Of a stretch of DNA of 64,000 bases, positions 1-9,529 are shown one piece after another. A model generated the notes under the pieces. The model searched no databases. It was not told the DNA's origin and saw nothing but the letters and a program-made list of their open reading frames with translations. Origin of the DNA: Hylemonella sp. (lineage in GTDB: Bacteria; Pseudomonadota; Gammaproteobacteria; Burkholderiales; Burkholderiaceae_C); NCBI RefSeq assembly GCF_027532185.1, contig NZ_JAPZSV010000005.1, positions 310,001 through 374,000 of the forward strand, written 5' to 3'. Made by a program: the position numbers and the translations under genes. How positions within the stretch are numbered: position 1 is the stretch's first letter; the number at the start of each line of letters is the position of its first letter.

Positions 1-2
1 AC

Positions 3-974
3 CTGTTTCTGCAGCTGTGCGCCGCGAGCGCACTCGCGGGCCTGGCCGGTATGGCTGCGGCCCAGACCGCGCCGGTCTGGCCGGCGGCCAAACCCGTGCG
101 CGTGGTCGTGGCCTTCACGGCCGGCGGCACCACCGACATCCTGGCGCGCCAGGTCACGCAGCAGCTCGGTGAGAAGCTCAAGCAGCAGTTCGTGATCGAC
201 AACAAGCCGGGTGCCGGCGGCAACCTGGGCACCGAACTTGTGGTGCGCGCCGCGCCCGACGGCTACACCCTGATCGTCAACTCGGTCGGCCCCATCGCCG
301 TCAATCCCTCGCTCTACCGCGCTCTGCCTTACAACCCGCTCACTGACCTGGTGCCCATGGTGCAGATCGCCGACGTGCCCAATGTGCTGGTGGTGCACCC
401 CTCGGTGCCCGCGCGCAGCATGGAGGAGTTCCTGGCCTACGCCAAGGCCAACCCGGGCGTGCTCAACTACGGCTCCACGGGCATCGGCACCTCCTCGCAC
501 CTGTCCAGTTTCATGCTGGCCAAGCGCGCAGGCTTCGAGGCCACGCACATTGCCTACAAGGGCGCCGACGCGCTGCGCGACCTGCTGGCCGGTCGCATCC
601 AGTTCATGTTTGCGACCATCCCCTCGGTCATGCCGCACATCACAGCGGGCAAGCTGCGGCCGATTGCGGTCAGCAGCTTGCAGCGCTCGCGCTCCATGCC
701 GGACGTGCCCACGGTGGCTGCGGCCGGCTTCCCGGGCTTCGAGGCCGGCTCCTGGTTCGGCTTCTTCGCGCCCAAGGGCACGCCACAGGCCGTGATCGAC
801 CAGATCAACCGCGCGGTCAACGAGGTGATCAAGGTGCCGACGGTCGAGCAGCAGATGATTGCCCAGGGCGCCGATCCCGTGGGCGGCACGCCCGAGCAGT
901 TCGGCCAGTTCGTCCAGCGCGAGTACGAGAAGTGGAAGCTGATCGTGCAGGAGTCGGGCGCACGCGCGGAGTGA
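3..974 (+). CDS. TTT-family (Bug/TctC) substrate-binding protein, 5' partial
   Basis: Periplasmic receptor of the tripartite tricarboxylate transporter type, which captures a small carboxylate or similar solute. The frame is already open at base 3 with a hydrophobic signal-peptide tail (LCAASALAGLAG) ending in AAAQTAP, so the real start lies just outside the window and the ATG at 51 is internal to the signal. The mature protein shows family landmarks: VVAFTAGGTTD near its N-terminus, then DNKPGAGGNLG, AAPDGYT and YGSTGIGTSSH, which line the ligand pocket in characterised Bug proteins. Length from base 3 is 323 residues, near the usual size. No TctA/TctB membrane subunits are visible, so it is an orphan receptor on this evidence. 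It ends 7 bases before the dehydrogenase gene, which suggests co-transcription and a hydroxyacid or keto-acid ligand; that last point is inference. Confidence 0.9.
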   Translation: MFLQLCAASALAGLAGMAAAQTAPVWPAAKPVRVVVAFTAGGTTDILARQVTQQLGEKLKQQFVIDNKPGAGGNLGTELVVRAAPDGYTLIVNSVGPIAVNPSLYRALPYNPLTDLVPMVQIADVPNVLVVHPSVPARSMEEFLAYAKANPGVLNYGSTGIGTSSHLSSFMLAKRAGFEATHIAYKGADALRDLLAGRIQFMFATIPSVMPHITAGKLRPIAVSSLQRSRSMPDVPTVAAAGFPGFEAGSWFGFFAPKGTPQAVIDQINRAVNEVIKVPTVEQQMIAQGADPVGGTPEQFGQFVQREYEKWKLIVQESGARAE

Positions 975-981
975 ACGAGAC

Positions 982-1989
982 GTGAGCGAGATGGTGGACC
1001 TGCCCTTGCGCATCCTGCTCTCGCAGCAGGCCTTGGCCCAGCATGGCGCGGCCATCGCGCAGCTGCTGGGGACGCGCGCGCATGAGCTCGTCACCATTGA
1101 GCAGGCCGTAGCCGGCGCGCGCAGCGACATCGACCTCGCCTTCATCTCGCGCGATGTCACGGGCCTGTCGACCAAGCACGAACTCACGCCCGGGTTGCAG
1201 GCCTGTTACGAGGTGCTGCGCCGCTCGGCCGGCCTGCGCTGGGTGCACATCCATTCGGCGGGCGCCGACCGCGACATCTATGTGGAGCTGCGCGCGCGCG
1301 GCGTGAGCGTGACCACCTCCTCCGGCGCGAACGCCGAGGTCGTGGCCCAGACCGCACTGGCTGGCCTGCTGGCGCTGGCGCGGCGCTTCCCGCAGCTCAT
1401 GGAGGCGCAGCGCGAGCACCGATGGGCGCCGCTGATCGGCAGCGCGCTGCCGCGTGACCTCGGCGGCCAGACGGCGGTGCTCGTGGGCTGGGGGCCGATC
1501 GGCCAGCGCGTCGGTGCTTTCCTTCGCCTGCTGGGCTTGCGCCTGGTGGTGGTGCGCACGCAGGCCCAGCCACCGCAGGACGAGATCGAGTTCGTGGGCG
1601 TCGGAGACCTGCCCGCCGTGCTGCCGCGCGCCGACTGGCTGCTGCTGGCCTGCCCGCTGACGCCGCAGACGCGTGGCCTGTTCGATGCGCGCGCGCTGGC
1701 CATGCTGCCGCGCGGCGCTGGGCTGATCAATGTGGCACGCGGTGAGGTGGTGGTCGAAGCCGATCTGATCGCCGCGCTGCGCGCCGGCCAGCTGGGCGGC
1801 GCTTTCCTTGACGTCTACGAGCACGAGCCCCTGCCGGTGGCGTCGCCGCTCTGGGACCTGCCCAATGTCATCGCCATGCCGCACTCGGCCGGGCATTCCG
1901 ACGGCAATGCCGCGCGCGTGGCGACCCTCTTCCTCGATAACCTGGGCCGCTGGTGCGCAGGCCAGGCCCTGCGCAACCTGGCGCGCTGA
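982..1989 (+). CDS. D-2-hydroxyacid dehydrogenase (glyoxylate/hydroxypyruvate reductase-like)
   Basis: Cytosolic NAD(P)-dependent oxidoreductase that interconverts 2-keto and D-2-hydroxy acids. The 335-residue chain has the two-domain layout of the family. The nucleotide-binding loop reads GWGPIG (about residues 169-174), with Trp in a position that is often Gly or Ala. The catalytic set can be placed at Arg253 (NVARG), Glu282 (YEHEP) and His301 (MPHSAGH). A GTG at 982 is taken as start; an ATG three codons later (991) is equally possible and changes nothing important. It follows the TTT receptor by 7 bases and ends one base from the convergent NUDIX gene. Substrate cannot be read from sequence; the pairing with a carboxylate receptor suggests a role in using an imported hydroxy or keto acid. 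Confidence 0.88.
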   Translation: MSEMVDLPLRILLSQQALAQHGAAIAQLLGTRAHELVTIEQAVAGARSDIDLAFISRDVTGLSTKHELTPGLQACYEVLRRSAGLRWVHIHSAGADRDIYVELRARGVSVTTSSGANAEVVAQTALAGLLALARRFPQLMEAQREHRWAPLIGSALPRDLGGQTAVLVGWGPIGQRVGAFLRLLGLRLVVVRTQAQPPQDEIEFVGVGDLPAVLPRADWLLLACPLTPQTRGLFDARALAMLPRGAGLINVARGEVVVEADLIAALRAGQLGGAFLDVYEHEPLPVASPLWDLPNVIAMPHSAGHSDGNAARVATLFLDNLGRWCAGQALRNLAR

Positions 1990-1990
1990 T

Positions 1991-2488
1991 TCAGTCCGGT
2001 TGCAGCACTTGCACCGTCGGATCGGTGTAGACCAGCTCCAGCGGGTAGCGTTTGCCGGCCAGATGGTCGTCCAGGCAGCGCAGCAGCAGCGGGCTGCGAT
2101 GCCGGTCGGCGCTGGCGCGGATCTCCTCGGGCGTCATCCACAGCGTGCGCACGATGCCCGTGTCGAGCTGGCGATCTGGCACCTGCGCCCCCAGCTCACC
2201 CGCGAAGGCGAAGCGCAGGTAGGTGATGTCCTCGACGGCGCCGCCGGCGCGCTCACGCTGGAAGCGCGAGAGGTAGATGCCGACCAGATGGGTGGGCGTG
2301 AAGTGGTGGGCGGTTTCCTCCAGCGCCTCACGCGCGCAGCCCGCCGCGGGCGACTCGCCCGGGTCCAGGTGCCCGGCCGGGTTGTTGAGCTTGAGCCCTT
2401 CGGGCGTCTCCTCTTCGACCAGCAGGTAGCGGCCCTCGCGCTCGATGATGGCGGCGACGGTGACACTGGGTTTCCAGCGGGTATTCAT
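1991..2488 (-). CDS. NUDIX hydrolase (NudJ-like)
   Basis: Small cytosolic hydrolase of nucleoside diphosphate-linked compounds, 165 residues. The NUDIX box spans about residues 39-61: Gly39, Glu45, Arg53-Glu54 and the metal-binding Glu57-Glu58 are all present, while the last conserved Gly is Ala60. The box context (NNPAGHLDPGES) recalls NudJ-type phosphatases. ATG at 2488 lies 12 bases after the glycosyltransferase stop on the same strand, so it is the last gene of the 6120-1991 operon. In that setting it may hydrolyse a nucleotide-sugar or a nucleotide by-product of glycosyl transfer; this is inference from position. It could equally be a housekeeping enzyme that happens to share the transcript. 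Confidence 0.9.
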   Translation of the reverse strand: MNTRWKPSVTVAAIIEREGRYLLVEEETPEGLKLNNPAGHLDPGESPAAGCAREALEETAHHFTPTHLVGIYLSRFQRERAGGAVEDITYLRFAFAGELGAQVPDRQLDTGIVRTLWMTPEEIRASADRHRSPLLLRCLDDHLAGKRYPLELVYTDPTVQVLQPD

Positions 2489-2500
2489 GGGACGGAACTC

Positions 2501-3904
2501 CTACTCCTTGGGACGGCCGCTCTGCCAGCTGCCTTTGCGTTTCATCGCACCCCACTGGTGCTCTTTCTGTCGGACCCACTGAATCAGGCCGACCAGGCGC
2601 CACCAGGCGTTGAGCTGGCGATAGCCCAGATTCTCCAGCAGAACGAAGAGCGCGAGCGTGGCCAGGTGACGCTTGCGCGGATAGAGATGGAAGGAAATCT
2701 CCTCGAGCATCAGGCTGGAGGCGCTCAGCAGCACGCCCATGCCGATCGCCAGAAACATGAAGACGGCGAAGGCCTGCCAGGAGATCAGCCCCGCGAGGAA
2801 GGCGTAGAGAAAGAAGACGTAGCCCCCGAACTCGAACACCGGGCCCAGCCACTCGAACAGCAACATGTAGGGATAAGCGACCCAGCCCGGCCAGCCGCCG
2901 CGGCGACTGAACATCAGCGGCCAGTGGCTGCCCAGGCTTTCGGACAGGCCGCGCTGCCAGCGCACGCGCTGGTTACGCAACGTGCGCAGGTCTTCTGGCA
3001 CCTCGGTCCAGCACACGGGGTCGGGGACGTACTCGATGCGGTAGCGACGACCGCGTTCGCGCATGTGCCGGTGCAGACGGACGATGAGCTCCATGTCCTC
3101 GCCGATGGTGTTGCGCCGGTAGCCGCCAGCCTCGATCACGGCTTCCTTTTTGAACAGACCGAAGGCGCCCGAGATGATCAGCACGCCATTGACGGCCGAC
3201 CAGCCCAGGCGGCCAAACAGGAAGGCGCGCAGGTACTCGATCACCTGGAACAAGGCCAGCGGGTTGCTCGGCAGGCCGACACGAACCAGGTGGCCATCGC
3301 GCACTTCGCAGCCATTGGCCGCGCGCACGGTGCCGCCGGTGGCGATCATGTCGGCATCGCGGAGAAAGGGCTGGACCACCTGTTGCAGGCTGTTGCGCTG
3401 CAGGATGGAGTCCGCGTCGACGCCGCAGAACAGGGGGTAGCGCGAGGCGTTGATGCCCGCGTTGAGCGAATCCGCCTTGCCGCCGTTGTGCTTGTCGATG
3501 ACGCGCAGCTGTGGATGGAGCGTGGAACGGTAGATGCCCCGCACCGTCTCGGTGGGCAGCTGCACCCGGTAGGCTTCGGGAAAGGGAAGCAGGCCGAACT
3601 CGCGCTGCAGCACGCCCAGGGTGTCGTCCCGCGAACCGTCATTGATGACGATGATCTCGAACTCAGGGTAAGTCAGCTGCAGTACCGAGCGCACGGTGGC
3701 AGCGATCGTGGCTTCCTCGTTGTAGGCCGGCACCAGTACGCTGATCGGCGGCTCGAGCATGGTCTGGGCATGCGGCAGGTCCTTGATCTCGCGCAGCTGG
3801 TTGATGCGCCAGAGGCTCAACGTGGACAGGGCATTGAGCAGCAGGTACACGCCATTGAGCGCGATGAAATAGACCAGGAAGAAATCGGTCAGGAAGGTTG
3901 TCAC
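2501..3904 (-). CDS. Membrane family 2 glycosyltransferase (processive, PgaC/BcsA-like)
   Basis: Inner-membrane enzyme expected to polymerise or transfer sugars from a nucleotide-sugar donor. From the GTG at 3904 it is 467 residues. An N-terminal membrane helix (about 8-30) is followed by the GT-A domain: ISVLVPAYNEE (54-64), NDGS (88-91), DADS (163-166), the acceptor-side GED (268-270) and QRVRW (312-316), all hallmarks of processive GT2 synthases. Several membrane helices follow (about 340-425). The start is chosen because GTG overlaps the upstream HEAT-protein stop by four bases (GTGA), a classic coupling; a longer open frame reaching 4054 lies inside the HEAT gene. No PilZ domain is visible, so direct cyclic-di-GMP control is not indicated. 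It belongs to the RR-YaiO-HEAT-GT-NUDIX operon. The sugar and polymer are unknown. Confidence 0.9.
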   Translation of the reverse strand: MTTFLTDFFLVYFIALNGVYLLLNALSTLSLWRINQLREIKDLPHAQTMLEPPISVLVPAYNEEATIAATVRSVLQLTYPEFEIIVINDGSRDDTLGVLQREFGLLPFPEAYRVQLPTETVRGIYRSTLHPQLRVIDKHNGGKADSLNAGINASRYPLFCGVDADSILQRNSLQQVVQPFLRDADMIATGGTVRAANGCEVRDGHLVRVGLPSNPLALFQVIEYLRAFLFGRLGWSAVNGVLIISGAFGLFKKEAVIEAGGYRRNTIGEDMELIVRLHRHMRERGRRYRIEYVPDPVCWTEVPEDLRTLRNQRVRWQRGLSESLGSHWPLMFSRRGGWPGWVAYPYMLLFEWLGPVFEFGGYVFFLYAFLAGLISWQAFAVFMFLAIGMGVLLSASSLMLEEISFHLYPRKRHLATLALFVLLENLGYRQLNAWWRLVGLIQWVRQKEHQWGAMKRKGSWQSGRPKE

Positions 3905-4959
3905 GGGCGCGCCCCCTTGAGCTCGGCGAAGACCTGGGTGTACATCTCGCGCGCGTAGCGATCCTGCAAGGTGTCCAGCAGCCCGTGCAGCTGCTCGCGT
4001 GTGACAAAGGGCAGGCGCGTCAGGGCCTGGGCCGCACGGTAGCGCACCCACCACTGGGCGTCGGTCAACAACCGCGTGAGCACGGCCAGGTCGGTGGCCT
4101 GGCCCAGGCGTCCGAGGGCATGGGCGGCCTGGACACGTACGCGCCAGTCCTCGTGCCCGGCCAACTGCCGGATCTCGTCCAGAACCTCGGGGCCATCGGT
4201 CAGGCGCAGCGCGATACGCAGCAGGTCGGCGGGCTGGTCCGGTTGCAGCCAGGGCCGCAGGCTCACGGAGGGGATGCGCAGTTGAAGCGCCGCGGCGAGC
4301 TGCAGGGCGTGGGCCATGCGATCCTGTGGCAGGTCCACGAGTCGGCCGGCCAGTTCGGTGCCCAGCGCCTCGCGGAACTCCTGCAGCAGGATGGCCACGC
4401 GGATCATCTCCCAGTCGTCGCGCAGCAGCAGCTGCGGGATCACCACGCGCACACCGCGCGGCCGGTCGAGCTGGATCAGGGCGCGCGCCGCATAGAGCGA
4501 GCAGGTGCTGTCGGCGTGGAGCAACTGCTGTTCCAGCAGGTCCCAGGCGCTGCGCTCACGCATATGGCCCAGGGTCAGAATGGCGAACAGGCGTCGGGTG
4601 AGGCTACGGCTGCGCAGCAGGTGGCGGGCCAGAGTCGCGCAGTCCAGGCGCCGGGCGATCTCACCCAGATGCAGCGCGGATTCGCCCCGCACCGACTCCT
4701 GCAGGTGGTTCCAGAGTTTGAGGAAGAGCCAGCGCTCGCGCCTTCCCAGGGACGGCAACCTGGCCGGTGCCTCGCCCACCATGGCTTGCAGGAGCAGCGG
4801 CCGCCAGCGCTGCTGGAAACGCTGCTCCCGGCGCTCGCGCAGCGTCCGTTGCACGCGCAGACCGGCAATGAACAGGCCGATGCCCAGCGTGAACAGCACG
4901 GCACCGACCGCCGTCCAGAAGGCCAGCGTCAGGTAGGGATCAGAAGAGATGTTGGACAC
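3901..4959 (-). CDS. Membrane-anchored HEAT-repeat protein
   Basis: Protein of 352 residues with one N-terminal membrane helix (about 10-33) followed by an Arg/Gln-rich stretch and a long alpha-helical repeat region. HEAT-like units are recognisable at the end, for example EDWRVRVQAAHALGRLG and AQWWVRYRAAQALTRLP, with more diverged copies before them. HEAT arrays are protein-protein scaffolds, so a role organising the neighbouring glycosyltransferase at the inner membrane is plausible, but it is inference. The GTG at 4959 is chosen; it overlaps the YaiO-like gene by 20 bases, whereas the upstream ATG at 5016 would overlap by about 77. Its stop overlaps the glycosyltransferase start (GTGA). 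No catalytic motif is visible. Confidence 0.8.
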   Translation of the reverse strand: MSNISSDPYLTLAFWTAVGAVLFTLGIGLFIAGLRVQRTLRERREQRFQQRWRPLLLQAMVGEAPARLPSLGRRERWLFLKLWNHLQESVRGESALHLGEIARRLDCATLARHLLRSRSLTRRLFAILTLGHMRERSAWDLLEQQLLHADSTCSLYAARALIQLDRPRGVRVVIPQLLLRDDWEMIRVAILLQEFREALGTELAGRLVDLPQDRMAHALQLAAALQLRIPSVSLRPWLQPDQPADLLRIALRLTDGPEVLDEIRQLAGHEDWRVRVQAAHALGRLGQATDLAVLTRLLTDAQWWVRYRAAQALTRLPFVTREQLHGLLDTLQDRYAREMYTQVFAELKGARP

Positions 4960-5719
4960 CGACGCGCCATCCCCGGCGGGTGTAGAAGTCGCCCTGGTGG
5001 GTGACGCCCCACTCATAAGCCAGTGCCCAGTCGGGTCGCCACCAGTGGCGGCCGCTGAACACGGCCGCACGCACGTCGGCCAGCCGTACATCGCCGCCGC
5101 CCACCAGCACCGCCTCGCGGCCGTCGGACAGGGACAGGCTGGCCGAGCTGAGCTCGCCGTAGTAGTAGCTGCCGCGCAGTTCCAGGCTGGAGGTGTCCCG
5201 GCCCTGGGTGTGGACCGGGCGCCAGGCCGCCAGCCAGCTGGTGCGGCCGACATAGTGCTCGAGCATCACCTGCCCTTGGTTGACCACGTTGCTGTCGTAG
5301 CGCGTGTGGCGCAGTCCGCCATGGACCAGCCAGGCCGGCGCAAACTCATATTGCAGGGAACCGCCCAGGTGGTGTCGCGCCAGCACCCGGTGTGTGGGGC
5401 TGAGGCTGGCATCCAAGGTGGCGGTCAGACGGCCGTCCAGCGGTCTGACGATCAGGCCGCTCAGCTGCTCGTCGCGCAGCCCGAAACGCTCGGTCTGCAC
5501 CAGGCCGAGCTCGGTGACGTCACGCACGCCACGGCGCTGGCTCAGGCGCGCCGCATGTTCGGTCCAGTCCGGGCTGCCGTTGCTCAGTTGCTGCCGGCCT
5601 GTGGACAGTTCCACGCCCAGCGTTGCGGGCTCGCTGAGCGCCGCCGCCGGACCCAGGGCCAGGACCAGCGTCAGAGCGACGCCGGAGCCGCTGCGCGATC
5701 GCAGAGCGAGCAAGTTCAT
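4940..5719 (-). CDS. YaiO-family outer-membrane beta-barrel protein
   Basis: Outer-membrane protein of 259 residues. It starts with a signal peptide (positively charged start, hydrophobic core near 14-28, AALSEPA at the probable cleavage site). The rest alternates polar and hydrophobic residues in strands such as SLQYEFAPAWLVHGGLRHTRY, and it ends in Phe (VGVQHLF), the typical C-terminal barrel signal. The strand pattern and about 26 kDa size fit the YaiO family, which is often encoded near glycosyltransferases. ATG at 5719 overlaps the response-regulator stop (ATGA). A pore for polysaccharide or a surface anchor would fit the operon, but the YaiO function is not well established. Confidence 0.8.
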   Translation of the reverse strand: MNLLALRSRSGSGVALTLVLALGPAAALSEPATLGVELSTGRQQLSNGSPDWTEHAARLSQRRGVRDVTELGLVQTERFGLRDEQLSGLIVRPLDGRLTATLDASLSPTHRVLARHHLGGSLQYEFAPAWLVHGGLRHTRYDSNVVNQGQVMLEHYVGRTSWLAAWRPVHTQGRDTSSLELRGSYYYGELSSASLSLSDGREAVLVGGGDVRLADVRAAVFSGRHWWRPDWALAYEWGVTHQGDFYTRRGWRVGVQHLF

Positions 5720-6120
5720 GTGGGATTCCTGCCCGGCTGGTAGCGCCGGATGCGTGCAAACAGCTCTTCGGTGCTGAAGGGCTTGATCAGGTAGTCGTCG
5801 GCCCCCGCGTCCAGGGCGCGGGCGATCTCGCTGCCCTGCGATTTCGCGCTGAGCATGATCACCCGCGATGCGCGCCAGGCCGGCAGCTCGCGCAGCTCAC
5901 GCAGCAGGGTGTAGCCGTCCAGGAAAGGCAGCATCACGTCCATGACCACGATGGATGTTGGCGGTTGCTGCCGAATGTAGTCCAGGCCCGCCTGGCCGTC
6001 GGCCACCACGTGTACGGTGTAGCGCTCACGCTCCAGCAGGTACTTGAGCATGCCGGACACCAGCTCGTCGTCTTCTACGACCAGCACGGAGGCGGTGGGT
6101 TCGCGCGGGACGTCAGGCAT
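5716..6120 (-). CDS. Single-domain response regulator of the glycosyltransferase operon
   Basis: Receiver-only protein of 134 residues. The acidic pocket is VEDDE near residues 16-20, the phosphoacceptor is Asp61 (VVMDVMLP), and the conserved Thr/Ser (LSAK) and Lys113 (LIKPF) complete the active site. There is no output domain, so it likely acts by protein contact, like CheY or diguanylate-pathway receivers. ATG 6120 is preferred to a TTG at 6129 three codons upstream. It is the first gene of the operon and overlaps the YaiO-like gene by four bases (ATGA), so the sensor input and the envelope machine are made together. No cognate histidine kinase is adjacent; the kinase at 13.4 kb is a candidate only by being in the same window. 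Confidence 0.92.
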   Translation of the reverse strand: MPDVPREPTASVLVVEDDELVSGMLKYLLERERYTVHVVADGQAGLDYIRQQPPTSIVVMDVMLPFLDGYTLLRELRELPAWRASRVIMLSAKSQGSEIARALDAGADDYLIKPFSTEELFARIRRYQPGRNPT

Positions 6121-6343
6121 GTGCAGCAAACTCGGGTTCGACGGGCTTTTCCGGCCCGCCGGGCAGATTATCGGGCCGACGACGTGACCGACCGGACCGG
6201 CCTTGAGATTATGAATGGTTCAGGAAATAGTTATAGAGCTTATGCCTGGGCGGCATGTCATTCTCGGGTAAGCTTGCCCGCGTGCGGGCGCTCCCCCGGG
6301 ATTCGGCCTGCGTGACGATTCATAAAACTCCAGGAGATTTTTC
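6121..6343. promoter_or_regulatory. Divergent control region between the glycosyltransferase operon and pntAB
   Basis: Two diverging transcription units need promoters in this 223-base gap. An AT-rich pocket at about 6203-6260 stands out from the GC-rich surroundings. A possible weak sigma-70 pair for pntA is TTGAGA (6203-6208) with AATAGT 17 bases later. A strong ribosome site (AGGAG) precedes the pntA ATG. No clear operator palindrome is visible. Confidence 0.3.
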
Positions 6344-7951
6344 ATGCAAACAGGCACAGCCGCCCCGGCGCAGCGCATCGGGGTGCCCCGGGAGACTTTC
6401 CCGGGCGAAAAGCGCGTCGCAACCGTTCCCGAGGTGGTCGAGAAGCTGATCAAGCTCGGGTTCAAGGTGGCCGTCGAGTCCGGCGCCGGTGAGGCTGCCA
6501 ATTTCAGTGACGAGGCCTACCGCGCCGCGGGCGCCGAGATCATCCAGGGCGCTGCGGCGCTCTGGGCGGCCTCGGACATCGTCTTCAAGGTGCGTCCGCC
6601 CAGCGCCGACGAGGTGAAGCTGATGCGCGAGGGCGGCGCCCTGATCGGCTTTGTCTGGCCGGCTCAGAATCCCGAACTCATGCAGCAGCTCGCGGCCCGC
6701 AAGGCCACCGTGCTAGCCATCGACGCGCTGCCGCGCACACTCTCGCGCGCCCAGAAGATGGATGCGCTGACCTCCATGGCCGGCGTCAGCGGCTACCGTG
6801 CCGTCATCGAGGCGGCCAATGCCTTCGGCCGTTTCTTCAACGGTCAGATCACGGCCGCGGGCAAGGTGCCCCCGGCCAAGGTCTTCGTCGCCGGTGCCGG
6901 CGTGGCCGGTCTCTCGGCCATCGGCACGGCCGCCAACCTGGGCGCCATCGTGCGCGCCAATGACACGCGCGCCGAGGTGGCCGACCAGGTCGTGTCCCTC
7001 GGTGGCGAGTTCGTCAAGGTCGATTACGAGGAAGAGGGCTCCGGCGGCGGCGGCTACGCCAAGGTCATGAGCGAAGGCTTCCAGGCCGCGCAGCGCGCCA
7101 TGTACGCGCAGCAGGCTAAGGAAGTGGACATCATCATCACCACCGCGCTGATCCCGGGCAAGCCGGCCCCGAAGCTGATCACCGCCGACATGGTGAAGTC
7201 GATGAAACCGGGCAGCGTGATCGTGGACATGGCGGCTGAGCAAGGCGGCAACTGCGAGCTGACCGAGCCGGGCCAGGCCGTGGTCAAGCATGGCGTGACC
7301 ATCGTGGGCTACACCGACCTGGCCTCGCGCCTGGCCAAGCAGTCGTCCACCCTGTACGCGACCAACCTGTTCCGCCTGAGCGAGGAACTCTGCAAAGCCA
7401 AGGACGGTGTCGCCAACGTCAACATGGAAGACGACGCCATCCGCGGCCTGACGGTCATCAAGGACGGCACCGTCACCTGGCCGGCCCCGCCGCTCAAGCA
7501 GGCCCCCGCACCAGCGCCCAAGCCCGCTGCCGCGCCCGCGGCTGAGAAGAAGGGCGGCCACGGTCACGGCAGCAGCGCCCCGCTGCCCGCCAAGACCCTG
7601 GCCATCATCTTTGCGGTGGCCGCCCTGGCCTTCTGGTTCATCGGCGCCTACGCACCGGCGGCCTTCCTGGGCCACTTCACGGTCTTCGTTCTGGCCTGCT
7701 TCATCGGCTACATGGTGGTCTGGAACGTCACGCCCGCGCTGCACACGCCGCTGATGAGCGTGACCAATGCCATCTCCAGCATCATCGCCATCGGCGCCTT
7801 GGTGCAGATTGCGCCGCCCGAAGCCGGCACCGCCGGCCGGCCCGATGAGCTGATCCGCTGGCTGGCCTTTGCCGGCATCGTGCTCACGGCCATCAATATG
7901 TTCGGTGGCTTCGCCGTCACGCGCCGCATGCTGGCCATGTTCCGCAAGTAA
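6344..7951 (+). CDS. pntA: NAD(P) transhydrogenase subunit alpha
   Basis: Alpha subunit of the proton-translocating transhydrogenase, which uses the proton gradient to drive hydride transfer from NADH to NADP+. The 535 residues hold the NAD(H)-binding domain I (about 10-375; dinucleotide loop [11 protein letters not shown] at 184-194; RQD-loop equivalent near 130-142), an Ala/Pro/Lys/His-rich linker (381-415) and four membrane helices (about 417-525). It is the undivided enterobacterial-type alpha chain rather than split PntAA/PntAB, with a slightly longer linker than the roughly 510-residue E. coli protein. The ATG is preceded by CAGGAGATTTTTC. pntB begins 29 bases downstream, so they form an operon. 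The supplied NADPH would support glutathione and biosynthesis. Confidence 0.97.
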   Translation: MQTGTAAPAQRIGVPRETFPGEKRVATVPEVVEKLIKLGFKVAVESGAGEAANFSDEAYRAAGAEIIQGAAALWAASDIVFKVRPPSADEVKLMREGGALIGFVWPAQNPELMQQLAARKATVLAIDALPRTLSRAQKMDALTSMAGVSGYRAVIEAANAFGRFFNGQITAAGKVPPAKVFVAGAGVAGLSAIGTAANLGAIVRANDTRAEVADQVVSLGGEFVKVDYEEEGSGGGGYAKVMSEGFQAAQRAMYAQQAKEVDIIITTALIPGKPAPKLITADMVKSMKPGSVIVDMAAEQGGNCELTEPGQAVVKHGVTIVGYTDLASRLAKQSSTLYATNLFRLSEELCKAKDGVANVNMEDDAIRGLTVIKDGTVTWPAPPLKQAPAPAPKPAAAPAAEKKGGHGHGSSAPLPAKTLAIIFAVAALAFWFIGAYAPAAFLGHFTVFVLACFIGYMVVWNVTPALHTPLMSVTNAISSIIAIGALVQIAPPEAGTAGRPDELIRWLAFAGIVLTAINMFGGFAVTRRMLAMFRK

Positions 7952-7980
7952 CAGAAGAAGAACAAGAAGGAAAGACGATC

Positions 7981-9393
<1,413 letters not shown>

Positions 9394-9445
9394 CGTTTTC
9401 CCGGGGGTGCGGGCCGATTTTGGCAAGGCATAATCCCGCCACCGG

Positions 9446-9489
9446 AAAAAAGCACGACCGTGCTGGAATTTCCAGCACGGTCTTTTTTT
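9446..9489. terminator. Strong, probably bidirectional terminator after pntB
   Basis: Near-perfect inverted repeat: GACCGTGCTGGAA at 9456-9468 pairs with 9470-9482, effectively a 12-13 bp stem with a tiny loop, followed by seven T (9483-9489). Six A precede the stem (9446-9451), so the opposite strand also has a T tract. It separates pntAB from fadD. Confidence 0.9.
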
Positions 9490-9529
9490 GTTCAGCTACA
9501 TTCAGAACCGACACCACAGGAGACAAGAC

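Noticed and set aside
1808-3958. A 716-codon open frame on the plus strand
   Set aside because: Antisense to the NUDIX and glycosyltransferase genes, which have clear motifs; composition is the Gln/Ala/Val-rich type typical of shadow frames.
3904-4054. N-terminal extension of the glycosyltransferase to 4054
   Set aside because: The extra 50 residues are out-of-frame HEAT-gene sequence, rich in Arg/Ala/Pro, while GTG 3904 gives the normal membrane-helix start and a four-base overlap.
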